Assembly: GCA_002347725.1 (NCBI GenBank)
Contig: DDXA01000003.1
Location: 569,199 to 628,971 of the forward strand
Origin: Actinobacteria bacterium UBA2272
GTDB lineage: Bacteria > Actinomycetota > Coriobacteriia > Anaerosomatales > Anaerosomataceae
Length of the DNA stretch: 59,773 bases
Reading direction: 5' to 3'
Positions 8,088 to 17,191 of the stretch are shown here, in pieces (position 1 is the first letter of the stretch; each line of letters opens with the position of its first letter). The notes beneath the pieces are model-generated. The model was given only the letters and a program-made list of their open reading frames with translations, did not search any database and had not been told where the DNA came from. Position numbers and translations under genes: made by a program.

Positions 8088-9046
8088 CGCGACCCCACCT
8101 CCCCCGCAGTCATCGCGAGCAATCTGGCGAAATAGTCCTCCAGTGAATCGCGCATCGGCATCACCGAGACCACCCGTCCACCTGCGTCGTCCATGGCGTC
8201 CACGACGAACCGTACTGATTCGTCGGGCACAGAGAAGACCCACAGCCCTCCCGATACCGCGATGCTCTCGGCACGCGAGGCCACGGCCGGCGGAAGAGCG
8301 TCACCCGGGACGCGTGCGCGCACCGAGGTCCGGCCCTCGATGTTGAGCAGCGAGTCGAGGACGCCCTCGGCAGCCACCCGTCCCGCATTCATGATCGTGA
8401 CATCGTCGCAGACCGTTTCGACCTCGGAGAGCTGGTGCGAGGAGAGAAGCACCGTCACACCCGCGTCACGCAGCGCGAGCATGAGATTCCGCACGTCGCG
8501 CTGACCGACCGGGTCGAGGCCCGAGGCCGGCTCGTCGAGGATGACCACCTGCGGCTCGTTGATGAGCGCCTGCGCTATGCCGAGGCGCTGCAGCATGCCG
8601 CGCGAGAAAGTATCGAGCGTCACACGATCGCGTCCCGCGAGGCCGACCCTCTCGAGCAGCGCCGAGGTACGCGAGGCGATCTCGCCTTTCGGTACGCCCG
8701 ACAAGCGCGCGTAGAGCCTCAACGCATGAGCCGCCGTGAGGTGCTGCGGGAAGTACGGCTGTTCGGGCATGAAACCGACGTCACGACGGCCCGCAGGCCG
8801 GGTCGAGTCCTCGCCCATGATCCTGAAGGTGCCGGCGGTCGGCTTGACCAGACCGAGGAGCATCTTGAGTGTCGTGGTCTTGCCGGCGCCATTGGGTCCG
8901 AGCAACCCGTGGATCGTGCCCGGTGCGACACGGATGGTCACATCACAGACAGCATCGCGTGAGGGGGCGCCGACGATCGGCCGGTACGCTTTTCGGGCGC
9001 CCTGTATCGCGATGGCCGCTGACGTGTCGTCACGTGCGTCGCTCAC
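8084..9046 (-). CDS. ABC transporter ATP-binding protein (ABC-2 export type)
   Basis: A 320-aa nucleotide-binding subunit that drives the adjacent permease. Walker A is GPNGAGKTTT, the Q-loop is VGFMPEQPYF, Walker B is VVILDEPASGLDP, and the switch His lies in LLSSHQLSEVE. The signature motif reads FSRGMLQR instead of LSGGQ, seen in CcmA/NatA-like export ATPases. A C-terminal extension of about 100 residues (from EGRTSVRARVPG) is typical of drug, lantibiotic or Na+ export ATPases. GTG start at 9046 in a GTGA overlap with mltG. Confidence 0.92.
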   Translation of the reverse strand: MSDARDDTSAAIAIQGARKAYRPIVGAPSRDAVCDVTIRVAPGTIHGLLGPNGAGKTTTLKMLLGLVKPTAGTFRIMGEDSTRPAGRRDVGFMPEQPYFPQHLTAAHALRLYARLSGVPKGEIASRTSALLERVGLAGRDRVTLDTFSRGMLQRLGIAQALINEPQVVILDEPASGLDPVGQRDVRNLMLALRDAGVTVLLSSHQLSEVETVCDDVTIMNAGRVAAEGVLDSLLNIEGRTSVRARVPGDALPPAVASRAESIAVSGGLWVFSVPDESVRFVVDAMDDAGGRVVSVMPMRDSLEDYFARLLAMTAGEVGSR

Positions 9047-10158
9047 GGCGTCACCTCTCTCGACTTCTCCTTGGCGATCAGGAACTCCTCGTACGTCTCG
9101 GCGAACGTGTGCGACCCGTCGGCACTCGTGAGCACGTAGTAGATGTAGCTGGTCTCCGCCGGCGCAGCGGTGGCCTGGAGCGAGGCGAGACCCGGGCTTG
9201 CGATCGGGCCCGGCGGCAGCCCCGCGTTCTTGTACGTATTGAAAGGACTGTCGATCTCGAGGTCGCGATTGAGCAGCCGGGGCCGGTTCTTCTTGATCAC
9301 GTACTCGATCGTCGCGTCGATCTCCAGGAGCATGCCCCGCTCGAGCCGATTGTAGATCACCGACGCGACGACGGGACGCTCATCAGCAACGCGCGCCTCG
9401 CGCTCGACCATCGAGGCGAGCGTGACGAATTCGTTCAGATCAAGACCCCTGCCGGTCGCGTACGTCATGTCTACGGCGGCAAGCTCCGCATCGAACTGGT
9501 CGAGCATCATCTCGATGACATCGGCAGCACCCGAGCCGTGAACGACACGGTACGTCTTCGGGAACAGGTAGCCCTCGAGCGAGCCGTTGTAGACATCGAC
9601 GAGGTACGGGTGGTCCTCGGCGAACAGAGCCGCCTGGCCGAGTGCCATACCAGTGAACTCGTCTGCGGGGATACCGCACGCCTCCTCGACCCGCGCGGCG
9701 ATCTGCTCGACGGTGAAGCCCTCCGGGATCGTGACGGTCGCATACTCGAGGGGTGGACCAGCAAGGAGCCGCTCGACGACCTCACCGAAGGACATCCCTG
9801 TCGTCAGTTCGTACGTGCCGGGACGGAGCTTGCCGTCGATGCCGTCGAGCCGGGCCCGCAGCCTGAACATCGCCGCATTGTCGATGACACCGGCCTCGGC
9901 CAGCACGCCTGCGATCTCGGCCGTGCCGACCCCGGATGGCACCTCGACTGTCACGGTGACGCCCGGTGTGACATCGGGAAGGTCGGGCGCAACGAACAGC
10001 TGCCAGGCCGCGTACGCCGGCACGATGACCAGCATCACGACCGCAACGAGCAGAAACACCACTCCAAGCGTGCGCCGACGCGAGCGCGCGTCGGCCGGAC
10101 GCACGCCACGGTTCGAGCCGCGCCCGAAGCGCGGGCGCCGGGGTGTCTGGCCGCTCAT
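9043..10158 (-). CDS. mltG: Endolytic peptidoglycan transglycosylase MltG (YceG)
   Basis: A 371-aa membrane-anchored lytic transglycosylase that cuts nascent glycan strands and so sets chain length. A basic cytoplasmic N-terminus is followed by one transmembrane segment (LGVVFLLVAVVMLVIVPAYA), a LysM-like region, then the YceG core with SLEGYLFPKTY, the catalytic glutamate in ASMVEREA, and the NTYKNAGLPPGPI loop. I chose ATG at 10158 because it forms an ATGA overlap with ruvX; an upstream in-frame codon at 10191 would give 11 more residues. alaS-ruvX-mltG is a conserved order. Confidence 0.95.
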   Translation of the reverse strand: MSGQTPRRPRFGRGSNRGVRPADARSRRRTLGVVFLLVAVVMLVIVPAYAAWQLFVAPDLPDVTPGVTVTVEVPSGVGTAEIAGVLAEAGVIDNAAMFRLRARLDGIDGKLRPGTYELTTGMSFGEVVERLLAGPPLEYATVTIPEGFTVEQIAARVEEACGIPADEFTGMALGQAALFAEDHPYLVDVYNGSLEGYLFPKTYRVVHGSGAADVIEMMLDQFDAELAAVDMTYATGRGLDLNEFVTLASMVEREARVADERPVVASVIYNRLERGMLLEIDATIEYVIKKNRPRLLNRDLEIDSPFNTYKNAGLPPGPIASPGLASLQATAAPAETSYIYYVLTSADGSHTFAETYEEFLIAKEKSREVTP

Positions 10159-10580
10159 CTGCCCTCCCGCCCCCGGCGACCGTCCAGCCATCCCTGGAGC
10201 ACGATCGCCGCGGCCACCTTGTCGAGTGCACCGCGCTGTTCCTTTTCGCTCATGCCCGCCTCACGCATGACCCGACGCGCCTCTGCGCTTGAGAGCCGTT
10301 CGTCCTGGTACTCGAGCGGCAGGCCCAGCACACCTGCGAGCCTCTCGGCCTCGGCGCGCACGACCACCGCCTGCGGGCCCTCGTCACCGGCCATCGTGAG
10401 GGGCATGCCGACGACCAGGCGCTCGGCCTCGTAGTCCTCGACGATGCGTGAGAGCATCCGTGTGTCCCGCGCGAGCTCGCGCGCATCGAGCACGGCGACC
10501 GGCGACGCGACCTTGCCGTCCCGGTCGCAGACCGCGACTCCGACCCGCACCTCACCGATGTCCAGGCCGAGTACCCGCAC
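10155..10580 (-). CDS. ruvX: RuvX/YqgF-type Holliday junction resolvase-like nuclease
   Basis: A 141-aa RNase H-fold protein of the YqgF family, implicated in 16S rRNA 5' maturation and in resolving recombination intermediates. The N-terminal MRVLGLDIGEVRVGVAV strand carries the first catalytic Asp. VGMPLTMAG, YQDERLSSAEA and ALDKVAAAIVLQGWL are the other family blocks. It lies 3 nt behind alaS and overlaps mltG by 4 nt. Confidence 0.95.
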   Translation of the reverse strand: MRVLGLDIGEVRVGVAVCDRDGKVASPVAVLDARELARDTRMLSRIVEDYEAERLVVGMPLTMAGDEGPQAVVVRAEAERLAGVLGLPLEYQDERLSSAEARRVMREAGMSEKEQRGALDKVAAAIVLQGWLDGRRGREGR

Positions 10581-10583
10581 GGG

Positions 10584-13193
10584 CTACTCCACTCCGAGTA
10601 CGTGCCGCGCCTCGGCGAGCGCGGCGTCCACGCCGGCAGCGTCCTTGCCGCCAGCCTGGGCCATACGCGGGTTGCCGCCGCCGCCGCCGCCGATGTGGGG
10701 ACCCATCGCGCGGATGAGGGCACCCGCGTCGAAGCCGGCATCGACCGCCGGGTTTGAGCCGGACGCCAGCAGCAGGACCGCGTCGGCCGCCGTGCCCACG
10801 AGGATGGCCGCGCCGCCGTCTCCGCGCGCCTGGTCGGCCACGGAGCGCAGGACGCCCGCGTCAGCACCGTCGATGCGGCCGACTTTCACGTGATAGCCTG
10901 CCGGTGTCTGCCATGTCTCGAACTCATCTATGCCCGCCGAGGCGGCGCGCGCGTTCCTGGCTGCCTGCTCGGCCTCCTTGACGCGCCGCTGAAGCGCCTC
11001 GACCTTGGCCGGGATCTCCGCGGGGCGTGCCTTGAGCATCGCGCCGGCCTGTGCCAGCGCGTCCTCCTGGGCATAGACGTACGCAAGCGCGTCGTAGCTC
11101 GTCACGGCCTCGATGCGCCGCAGGTTTGCGCCGACCGAACCCTCCGAGACGATCTTGATGAACCCGATCTCACTCGAGCGGCCGACGTGCGTACCGCCGC
11201 AGAGCTCCTTGCTGAAGTTGCCCACCTCGAGCACACGGACGATATCGCCGTACTTCTCGCCGAACAACGCCGTCACGCCCATCTCGCGCGCTGTGGCAAG
11301 CGACGTCTCGTAGTTGCGGACAGGGTGGTTCTCCATGACCTTGTGATTGGCCATCTCCTCGACCCGGCGGAGCTGATCGGGGCCGGGGGCCTCGAAGTGC
11401 GTGAAGTCGAAGCGCATGCGGTCCGGTGCGACGTGGCTACCCGACTGATGCACGTGATCACCGAGAATGAGTCGGAGCGCCCAGTGCAGGATGTGTGTCG
11501 CCGTGTGATTGCGGCGGATGCGCTCACGGCGCCCGACGTCGATGGCGGCCCGAACGTTCTGACCCACCGTGAGTTCGCCCGACTCCATCCGGCCGAGATG
11601 GGCGACAAGCCCGGGCACGGGATAGCGCGTGTCCGCCACGGCGAAGACCGCATCGCCTGCGGCGATGATGCCCTCGTCGCCCACCTGGCCGCCCTGCTCG
11701 GCGTAGAAGGGGGTGGACCTGAGCATCACCTCAGCCTCCGCGCCTGCCTCCACACGCTCGACGCGCTGACCGCCGACGACGATGCCAACGACATTCGTCT
11801 CGACGTCATCGGTCGCGTAGCCCACGAACTCGCTCGGCCCGCTCTCTCGCACGATCTCGTCGAACGCGCCGCCGAACGAGGACCAGGACTCGTCTTTCAC
11901 CGCGGCCCGCCCGCGCTCCTTCTGCGCCTGCATCGCCGTTGTGAACGCATCACTGTCGACCTCGAGGCCGGCCTCGGCCGCAATCTCGGAAGTGAGTTCG
12001 AAGGGGAACCCGTACGTGTCGTGAAGCGCGAACGCCTCGCCGCCGTCGAGCACCGAGACTCCGGCGGCCTTCGTGCGCTCGATCGCACCGCCGAGGAACG
12101 CGAGACCCTGGCGCAGTGTGGCGCCGAAACGCTCCTCCTCGGCCGCGACGATGCGACGGATGAGATCCGCGTGCTCCTCGAGCTCCGGATAGGGCGCGCC
12201 CCAGCGCTCGACCACGGTGTCGATCAGGCGCACCATGAACGCGTCCTCGACGCCAAGGAGTCGGCCGTGCCGTATCGCGCGACGGAGTACGCGGCGGAGC
12301 ACGTAACCGCGACCTTCGTTGGACGGCAAGACGCCATCTGCGATAAGGAACGCCACCGCACGCGCGTGATCGGCAAGGATGCGAAGCGAGATGTCGGTCT
12401 TCGGCCCCGCACCAAGCTCCACACCAGAGAACTCCTCGGCCACCGCCACGAGCGCGCGCAGATCGTCGGTCTCGAAGTTGGTGCGCACGCCCTGCATGAT
12501 GGCGGCCACGCGCTCGAGTCCCATCCCGGTGTCGATGTTCTTCTTCGGCAAGTCGACGAGCGTGCCGTCCTCCTGGCGGTCGTACTGCATGAAGACGAGG
12601 TTCCAGTACTCCACGTACCGGTCGCAGTCGCAGCCCGGCGCGCACTCGGCGCTGCCGCAGCCGACCTCGGGGCCTTGATCGTAGTAGAGCTCCGAACACG
12701 GCCCGCACGGACCGGTGGGGCCCGCCGACCAGAAGTTGTCCTTCGCCCCCATGCGAACGATGCGCGCCTGCGGCACGCCGACCTCGTCGCGCCAGATGGC
12801 CTCGGCCTCGTCGTCGTCCTCGTAGATCGAGAACCAAAGACGCCCGGGGTCCATGCCTAAGACAGCGGTCGAGTACTCGTAGGCCCACGCGCACGCTTCG
12901 CTCTTGAAGTAGTCGCCGAAGCTGAAGTTGCCAAGCATCTCGAAGAAGCTGTGGTGCCGGCCGGTGGTGCCGATGATGTCGATGTCGGTCGTACGCGCGC
13001 ACTTCTGGCAGGTGGTCGCACGCGTGAAGCCGAGGTCTCGCGCGCCGAGGAAGACCGGTTTGAACTGCACCATGCCGGCCGATGTGAGCAAGAGCGACGG
13101 GTCGTCGGGTACGAGCGAACTCGACGGCAGCCGCCGTGCACCCTTGCTCTCGAAGAAGGACAGGAAGCTCTCTCTGATCTCGGCTGACTTCAC
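10584..13193 (-). CDS. alaS: Alanyl-tRNA synthetase
   Basis: An 869-aa class II synthetase that charges tRNA-Ala. Motif 1 region FLSFFESKGARRLPSSSLVP, motif 2 TRATTCQKCARTTDID and motif 3 GRGYVLRRVLRRAIRHGRLL are present. The editing domain has the HxxxH zinc site HTATHILHWAL and the CGGTHV motif. The C-terminal DHHA1/C-Ala domain ends with MGPHIGGGGGGNPRMAQAGG. Cysteines in EVGCGSAECAPGCDC add a further likely metal site. Full length for the family. It follows a permease gene directly with no gap and no T-box leader. Confidence 0.98.
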   Translation of the reverse strand: MKSAEIRESFLSFFESKGARRLPSSSLVPDDPSLLLTSAGMVQFKPVFLGARDLGFTRATTCQKCARTTDIDIIGTTGRHHSFFEMLGNFSFGDYFKSEACAWAYEYSTAVLGMDPGRLWFSIYEDDDEAEAIWRDEVGVPQARIVRMGAKDNFWSAGPTGPCGPCSELYYDQGPEVGCGSAECAPGCDCDRYVEYWNLVFMQYDRQEDGTLVDLPKKNIDTGMGLERVAAIMQGVRTNFETDDLRALVAVAEEFSGVELGAGPKTDISLRILADHARAVAFLIADGVLPSNEGRGYVLRRVLRRAIRHGRLLGVEDAFMVRLIDTVVERWGAPYPELEEHADLIRRIVAAEEERFGATLRQGLAFLGGAIERTKAAGVSVLDGGEAFALHDTYGFPFELTSEIAAEAGLEVDSDAFTTAMQAQKERGRAAVKDESWSSFGGAFDEIVRESGPSEFVGYATDDVETNVVGIVVGGQRVERVEAGAEAEVMLRSTPFYAEQGGQVGDEGIIAAGDAVFAVADTRYPVPGLVAHLGRMESGELTVGQNVRAAIDVGRRERIRRNHTATHILHWALRLILGDHVHQSGSHVAPDRMRFDFTHFEAPGPDQLRRVEEMANHKVMENHPVRNYETSLATAREMGVTALFGEKYGDIVRVLEVGNFSKELCGGTHVGRSSEIGFIKIVSEGSVGANLRRIEAVTSYDALAYVYAQEDALAQAGAMLKARPAEIPAKVEALQRRVKEAEQAARNARAASAGIDEFETWQTPAGYHVKVGRIDGADAGVLRSVADQARGDGGAAILVGTAADAVLLLASGSNPAVDAGFDAGALIRAMGPHIGGGGGGNPRMAQAGGKDAAGVDAALAEARHVLGVE

Positions 13194-14387
13194 TTACTCG
13201 GTCTCCTCGGATGTAGCAATCTCATCGGACGTGGCGCCGTCACCCGGCGGACACTCGCACTCATCGGGTTTCTTCGAGCGGAACAGCGCGCCCTCAGCCG
13301 ACGAAAGCTTCGAGTCCGTGTACTTCTCGAAGTAGTAGACGAACAGTCCCTTCGCCACGGCCGCAACCGGTATCGCGAGCAACAGCCCGACGAATCCGAA
13401 TAACGCGGCACCTGTGAGCAGCGAGAATATCACCAGAAGCGGGTGCAGGTCGACCTGTTCGGACATCACCCGGGGCTGCACGAAGATCTCGGTCAGCTGC
13501 TGCGCAGCAACCGACGTGCCCACGCCCGCGAGAATGAGCCACGGGCTCACGAACGCCGCAGAGATTCCTGCGATGACCGCCGTCAGTGCAGGGCCGACCC
13601 AGGGGATCACGTTGAACAGGCCGGCGAGCAGGCCGATGACGAGCGAGTACGGAACGCCGAAGGCGGTCAGCCCGATCGTGACGATGATCGCCGTCGCGCC
13701 TGAGAGGATCAACTGACCCCGCAGGTAGCCGCCGAGTACGCGCGACACCTTCTCCGAGACGATCCGCGCCTCGTCCTGCCGCTTCGCGCCGGCGAGCAAC
13801 AGCGTCTCCCGGTTGATGGTCGGGAGATCCTTGAGGATCCAGAATCCCACCACGAGGGCAAGGACGCTGTTGGCAAGCAGTTCGACAGCCGTACCGCCCA
13901 CGCTGAAGATCTCCTTGGCGAGCAGTGCCGACCACTCGGCCGACTGTCTCGTCAGCGTGTCCTGCATGTTGAGTAGTGCGTCCCCGAGCCACGGCGGCAC
14001 TACGAGCGCTTCGTAGCGGTTCTGGTACTCGAGCAGCATCGTGCTCGCCCGCTCGTAGTACGTCGGGAAGGCGACGATGAACTCGCGGATCTGGTTGACG
14101 AGCGGCGGGATCACGAACGCAAGCGCGATTCCCATCACGGCAAGCCCGACGAGGTACCATACACCGACCGCGAGCCCACGCTTCCATCCCCGGCGCTCGA
14201 GGGCGGCCACCGGTCCGCGGAACAGGTAGACGATGATGACCGCAAGACCGAACGGCACGAGGGCGCCCGAGATCCTACCGAGCAGCCATCCGAGCGCCGC
14301 GAGCAGCAGCCCGATGCCCACAAGCGCCCACGCGATCACGAGAACCCGCACCCACGCGTCCGGCGCCTTCACCTCGCCCATGCGCAT
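13194..14387 (-). CDS. AI-2E family transporter (paralogue 1)
   Basis: A 397-aa polytopic protein of the AI-2E/PerM (UPF0118) family. About eight transmembrane segments surround a central soluble region (residues about 90-170). The family block GVPYSLVIGLLAGLFNVIPW is followed by VGPALTAVIAGISAAFV, and QPRVMSEQVDLHPLLVIFSL is near the C-terminus. The tail is acidic and contains Cys-Glu-Cys-Pro. The start is ATG at 14387 because GGAGG lies 8 nt upstream and the previous gene stops 1 nt before it. Substrate is unknown; relatives move AI-2, indole or Na+. Confidence 0.88.
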   Translation of the reverse strand: MRMGEVKAPDAWVRVLVIAWALVGIGLLLAALGWLLGRISGALVPFGLAVIIVYLFRGPVAALERRGWKRGLAVGVWYLVGLAVMGIALAFVIPPLVNQIREFIVAFPTYYERASTMLLEYQNRYEALVVPPWLGDALLNMQDTLTRQSAEWSALLAKEIFSVGGTAVELLANSVLALVVGFWILKDLPTINRETLLLAGAKRQDEARIVSEKVSRVLGGYLRGQLILSGATAIIVTIGLTAFGVPYSLVIGLLAGLFNVIPWVGPALTAVIAGISAAFVSPWLILAGVGTSVAAQQLTEIFVQPRVMSEQVDLHPLLVIFSLLTGAALFGFVGLLLAIPVAAVAKGLFVYYFEKYTDSKLSSAEGALFRSKKPDECECPPGDGATSDEIATSEETE

Positions 14388-14388
14388 A

Positions 14389-15573
14389 CTAAGCGCCTCC
14401 ATCCGTGGACGCTGGAGCCTCGGCCGACCTGTCGGCAGGGCATGCTTTGGAACGCCTGGCCGGGAAGAGCACCCCTCCGTCGGTGCGCACGTCGCGCCCC
14501 GACGACTTCTCGTAGTAGTGTACGAACACGACCGTCAGCACCGCCGCTACCGGCACGGCGAGCAGCATGCCCGCAAGGCCGAAGAACGCAGCCCCGATCG
14601 TCAGCGACGCGATCACCAGTGCGGGATGGATGCGCACCTGGTGCGACATGACCCTCGGCTGAAGAGCAAGCGACTCGGTCTGCTGCACGACGAAGACCCA
14701 TGCGATCGTCCAGAACATCAGCTGCGGGCTGACGAACGCGGCCGACACCGCCGCAACGGCACCTCCAACGAAAGGACCGACGTACGGGACCAGGTTGGTC
14801 ACCCCAGCGATCAGGCCGATGACCGCCGCGTACGGCACGCCGAGCACCGCCAGTCCGACGCCGGTGATGACACCGACAACGGTCGCGATGATCAGCTGGC
14901 CTTTGAGGAATCCCTCCAGCACGCTGACGACCTCACTCGCCAGCCGCACCCACTCGGCACGGCGCCCGGGACCGGCAAGCGCGAACAACTCGGTCTTGAT
15001 CGTGGGCAGGTCTCTCAGAACAAAGAACGCCAGCGCTATCGCGAGGAACAGGTGGACGAAGAAACCGAAGAAGCGACTGCCGAGCGTCACGACGAGCCGC
15101 GCCGTGGAGCCTGAGAGCTGAGTCGCCCACGAGACGATCGTCGCGCGCGAAGACAGCAACACTTCGCCGACCCACGCCGGCCACTCGACCGCCGCGTACT
15201 CGCCCTCGAGCCTGGCCCACAGCCCGACGACCGCATCGTAATAGCGCGGGAACGCCTCGGCGAACGCGGCGACCTCACGCGCCACCACCGGCACGACGAA
15301 CAGGGACGCCACGGCCACGATGACCGCCGACACCATGTAGCACACGACGACCGCGAGCCACCGTGCGATCCCGCGCGCCTCGAGCGCCGCCACAGGACGT
15401 CGGAGCACGATGACGACGACGAGCGCCAGCAGGAACGGTGTCAGCACGGGTGCCGTGCGCCCGAGCAGCCACAACGCACCCGCCACAAGCAGCGCGACTC
15501 CTGTCAGCGCCCAGGCCCGAGCACCGAGCCGGACCCATCGGTCGTCGAGAAGTCCGTGCGGTGCCGACGACAC
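14389..15573 (-). CDS. AI-2E family transporter (paralogue 2)
   Basis: A 394-aa membrane protein with the same topology and block order as its downstream neighbour: GVPYAAVIGLIAGVTNLVPY, VGPFVGGAVAAVSAAFV and QPRVMSHQVRIHPALVIASL. The two are tandem paralogues. GTG start at 15573 overlaps the sigma factor stop by one base (TAGTG). The C-terminal tail differs from paralogue 1, with a short basic Cys-containing stretch. Substrate unknown. Confidence 0.88.
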   Translation of the reverse strand: MSSAPHGLLDDRWVRLGARAWALTGVALLVAGALWLLGRTAPVLTPFLLALVVVIVLRRPVAALEARGIARWLAVVVCYMVSAVIVAVASLFVVPVVAREVAAFAEAFPRYYDAVVGLWARLEGEYAAVEWPAWVGEVLLSSRATIVSWATQLSGSTARLVVTLGSRFFGFFVHLFLAIALAFFVLRDLPTIKTELFALAGPGRRAEWVRLASEVVSVLEGFLKGQLIIATVVGVITGVGLAVLGVPYAAVIGLIAGVTNLVPYVGPFVGGAVAAVSAAFVSPQLMFWTIAWVFVVQQTESLALQPRVMSHQVRIHPALVIASLTIGAAFFGLAGMLLAVPVAAVLTVVFVHYYEKSSGRDVRTDGGVLFPARRSKACPADRSAEAPASTDGGA

Positions 15574-16388
15574 TAGACCTCCCCGGCCACAAGGTGCTCG
15601 CGCATGGCCCTGAGCGTCTTGCGCAGCATACGTGACACCTGCATCTGCGAGATCCCGAGCGTGGTCGCGATCTCAGTCTGCGTGAGCCCCTGAAAGAACC
15701 GAAGATAGAGCACGTGCTGCTCCTGGGGCGTCAAGTGCTTGAGCGCGGCGGCGAGCGTGGCGCGATCGTCGACGACGGCCAGCAACTGATCGTCCTCGCC
15801 GATGTACTCGAGGATGCTGAAGGAGTCGTTGCCATCAGAGTTGCGATCGTTCTCGAGCGAGACGAAGTTGTACGCCTCGGAGGTCTCGAGCGCTTCGAGG
15901 ACTTCTTCGGTCGTCACGTCGAGGTACGCCGCTATCTCGATGATGGTCGGTGATCGCTGGAGCTTCTGGGTCAGGTGATCGACCGCCTGGTTCACGCGGA
16001 ACGAGAGTTCCTGCAAGCGGCGCGGTACCTTGATCGCCCACCCCTTGTCACGGAAGTAACGCTTGAGTTCGCCGACGATCGTCGGCGTGGCATAGGTCGT
16101 GAACTCTACCTGCCGGTCCGTGTCGAACCGATCGATGGCCTTGATCAGGCCGATCGTTCCCACCTGGATGAGGTCGTCGATCGGCTCGCCACGATTGCGG
16201 AATCGGCTGGCCAGATACTTGACCAGGTTGAGGTACATAGTGATGAGCTCGTCGCGCGACTCCTCGTCGCCATGCGCGCGGTAGTGCAGGAACAGCCGCC
16301 GGGTGTGGGCCTTGTCCCAGACGAGCCTGCGCTCTTGTCGGTGTGCGGGCCTAGGCAACGGTATCGCCCGGAAGCGCAGCCGTCGCAC
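15573..16388 (-). CDS. SigB/SigF-type (group 3) RNA polymerase sigma factor
   Basis: A sigma-70 family group 3 factor. Region 2 is ITMYLNLVKYLASRFRNRGE then DDLIQVGTIGLIKAIDRFD with FTTYATPTIVGELKRYFRDK, region 3 is VPRRLQELSFRVNQAVDHL, and region 4 is HLTPQEQHVLYLRFFQGLTQ with TEIATTLGISQMQVSRMLRK. This matches the SigF/SigB class controlled by RsbW-like partners, and the upstream gene is such a partner. The start is uncertain. GTG at 16388 (271 aa) or TTG at 16358 (261 aa) are possible, both overlapping the anti-sigma gene; longer frames are shadows of that gene. Role inferred: stress or developmental regulon. Confidence 0.9.
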   Translation of the reverse strand: MRRLRFRAIPLPRPAHRQERRLVWDKAHTRRLFLHYRAHGDEESRDELITMYLNLVKYLASRFRNRGEPIDDLIQVGTIGLIKAIDRFDTDRQVEFTTYATPTIVGELKRYFRDKGWAIKVPRRLQELSFRVNQAVDHLTQKLQRSPTIIEIAAYLDVTTEEVLEALETSEAYNFVSLENDRNSDGNDSFSILEYIGEDDQLLAVVDDRATLAAALKHLTPQEQHVLYLRFFQGLTQTEIATTLGISQMQVSRMLRKTLRAMREHLVAGEV

Positions 16389-16752
16389 AGGTGAGGCGTA
16401 GCACGCACTCGCCCGCGACGTGTTCGACGGAGAAGTCGTCGCAGACGGAGCGGAGGATGAACTCAGCGTAGTTCTCCGACGCCGCGCCGGCTTGTGGCAT
16501 GCAGCTGGTCGGCAGCGGGCCGACGCGCACCGAAAGTGTCGACCCGGTGATCTCGAAGTCGAACGTGATCTCGGCCGTATCGGCAGCACATTCGCAGGCG
16601 TAGACGAACGCCTCCTCGGCGGCTATCCGCACGTCGTCGACCTGGTCATAGGACATGCCGATCCGGCTCGCGAGCTGCGCGGCCGTCATCCGGACCGTCT
16701 TGGCGTACTCGCCGCGTGCCGGCACCGTGAGTCTGATGGAGTCTGCGTGCAT
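16351..16752 (-). CDS. RsbW-like anti-sigma ATP-binding protein with degenerate N-box
   Basis: A 133-aa GHKL (HATPase_c_2) protein of the RsbW/SpoIIAB class, which bind and hold a group 3 sigma factor. The N-box helix is DVRIAAEEAFVYACECA (residues 40-56). The Mg-coordinating Asn expected after EAxx is Tyr51, and no clear DxGxG box follows; the matching stretch is VRVGPLPTSCMPQAG. Kinase activity may therefore be lost while partner binding stays. The gene directly precedes and overlaps the sigma factor. No RsbV-type antagonist is nearby. GGAGG precedes the ATG by 4 nt. Confidence 0.8.
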   Translation of the reverse strand: MHADSIRLTVPARGEYAKTVRMTAAQLASRIGMSYDQVDDVRIAAEEAFVYACECAADTAEITFDFEITGSTLSVRVGPLPTSCMPQAGAASENYAEFILRSVCDDFSVEHVAGECVLRLTCATAALPGDTVA

Positions 16753-16785
16753 GGATCCTCCTCGCGAAGCGTCCGTGGTCTGACG

Positions 16786-17118
16786 CTACCGCTTTCCGAA
16801 TGCGCGGGCGATCCGCGCAATGCCCTGGGCTGCCGAGTTCACGGGTGAACGAATGAAGTCGCTCGCAGTCGAAACGGCGCTGCCGACCTCTTCGGCCTGA
16901 GTGACGATCGCGTCGACACGAAGCAGCTCGGCGTCGATCGCGTCGATCGTGATGTCCGCCTTCTCAAGGAGCGGCACGAGCCGGCTCCGAACGTCCTCGA
17001 GCGCGATCCGCGCATCCTTGACAGCCACGACCAGCACGAACACCGCGTAGGTGGCTGCGGCGGTCAGGATGATCAAGACGATGGTGAGCGTGATGCCGAG
17101 CGCCCCTGCGATATCCAT
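16786..17118 (-). CDS. Small DUF948-like membrane protein
   Basis: A 110-aa protein with one N-terminal transmembrane segment (ALGITLTIVLIILTAAATYAVFV) followed by an amphipathic helical region resembling DUF948 proteins (VKDARIALEDVRSRLVPLLE, then ELLRVDAIVTQAEEVGSAVS). The tail is basic. Family members are general-stress-related or of unknown function. Neighbourhood to the sigma/anti-sigma pair fits a stress role, but this is inference. GAAGG lies 7 nt before the ATG. Confidence 0.7.
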   Translation of the reverse strand: MDIAGALGITLTIVLIILTAAATYAVFVLVVAVKDARIALEDVRSRLVPLLEKADITIDAIDAELLRVDAIVTQAEEVGSAVSTASDFIRSPVNSAAQGIARIARAFGKR

Positions 17119-17155
17119 CGCACACCCTTCGGCCGCCGACGAGACGTACCCACCT

Positions 17156-17164
17156 AGTGTAGCA
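17156..17164 (-). promoter_or_regulatory. Extended -10 promoter for the DUF948-like gene
   Basis: On the minus strand TGC precedes TACACT (17161-17156), a TGn-extended -10 element. No good -35 is visible. It would start transcription near 17149, giving a leader of about 30 nt and possibly serving the following anti-sigma and sigma genes. Confidence 0.45.
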
Positions 17165-17191
17165 AAGGGCGCACCTCGGGCGGCACCGCGC

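Noticed and set aside
10890..12860. 656-aa open frame on the plus strand opposite alaS
   Set aside because: Antisense shadow with low-complexity composition; alaS motifs account for this DNA.
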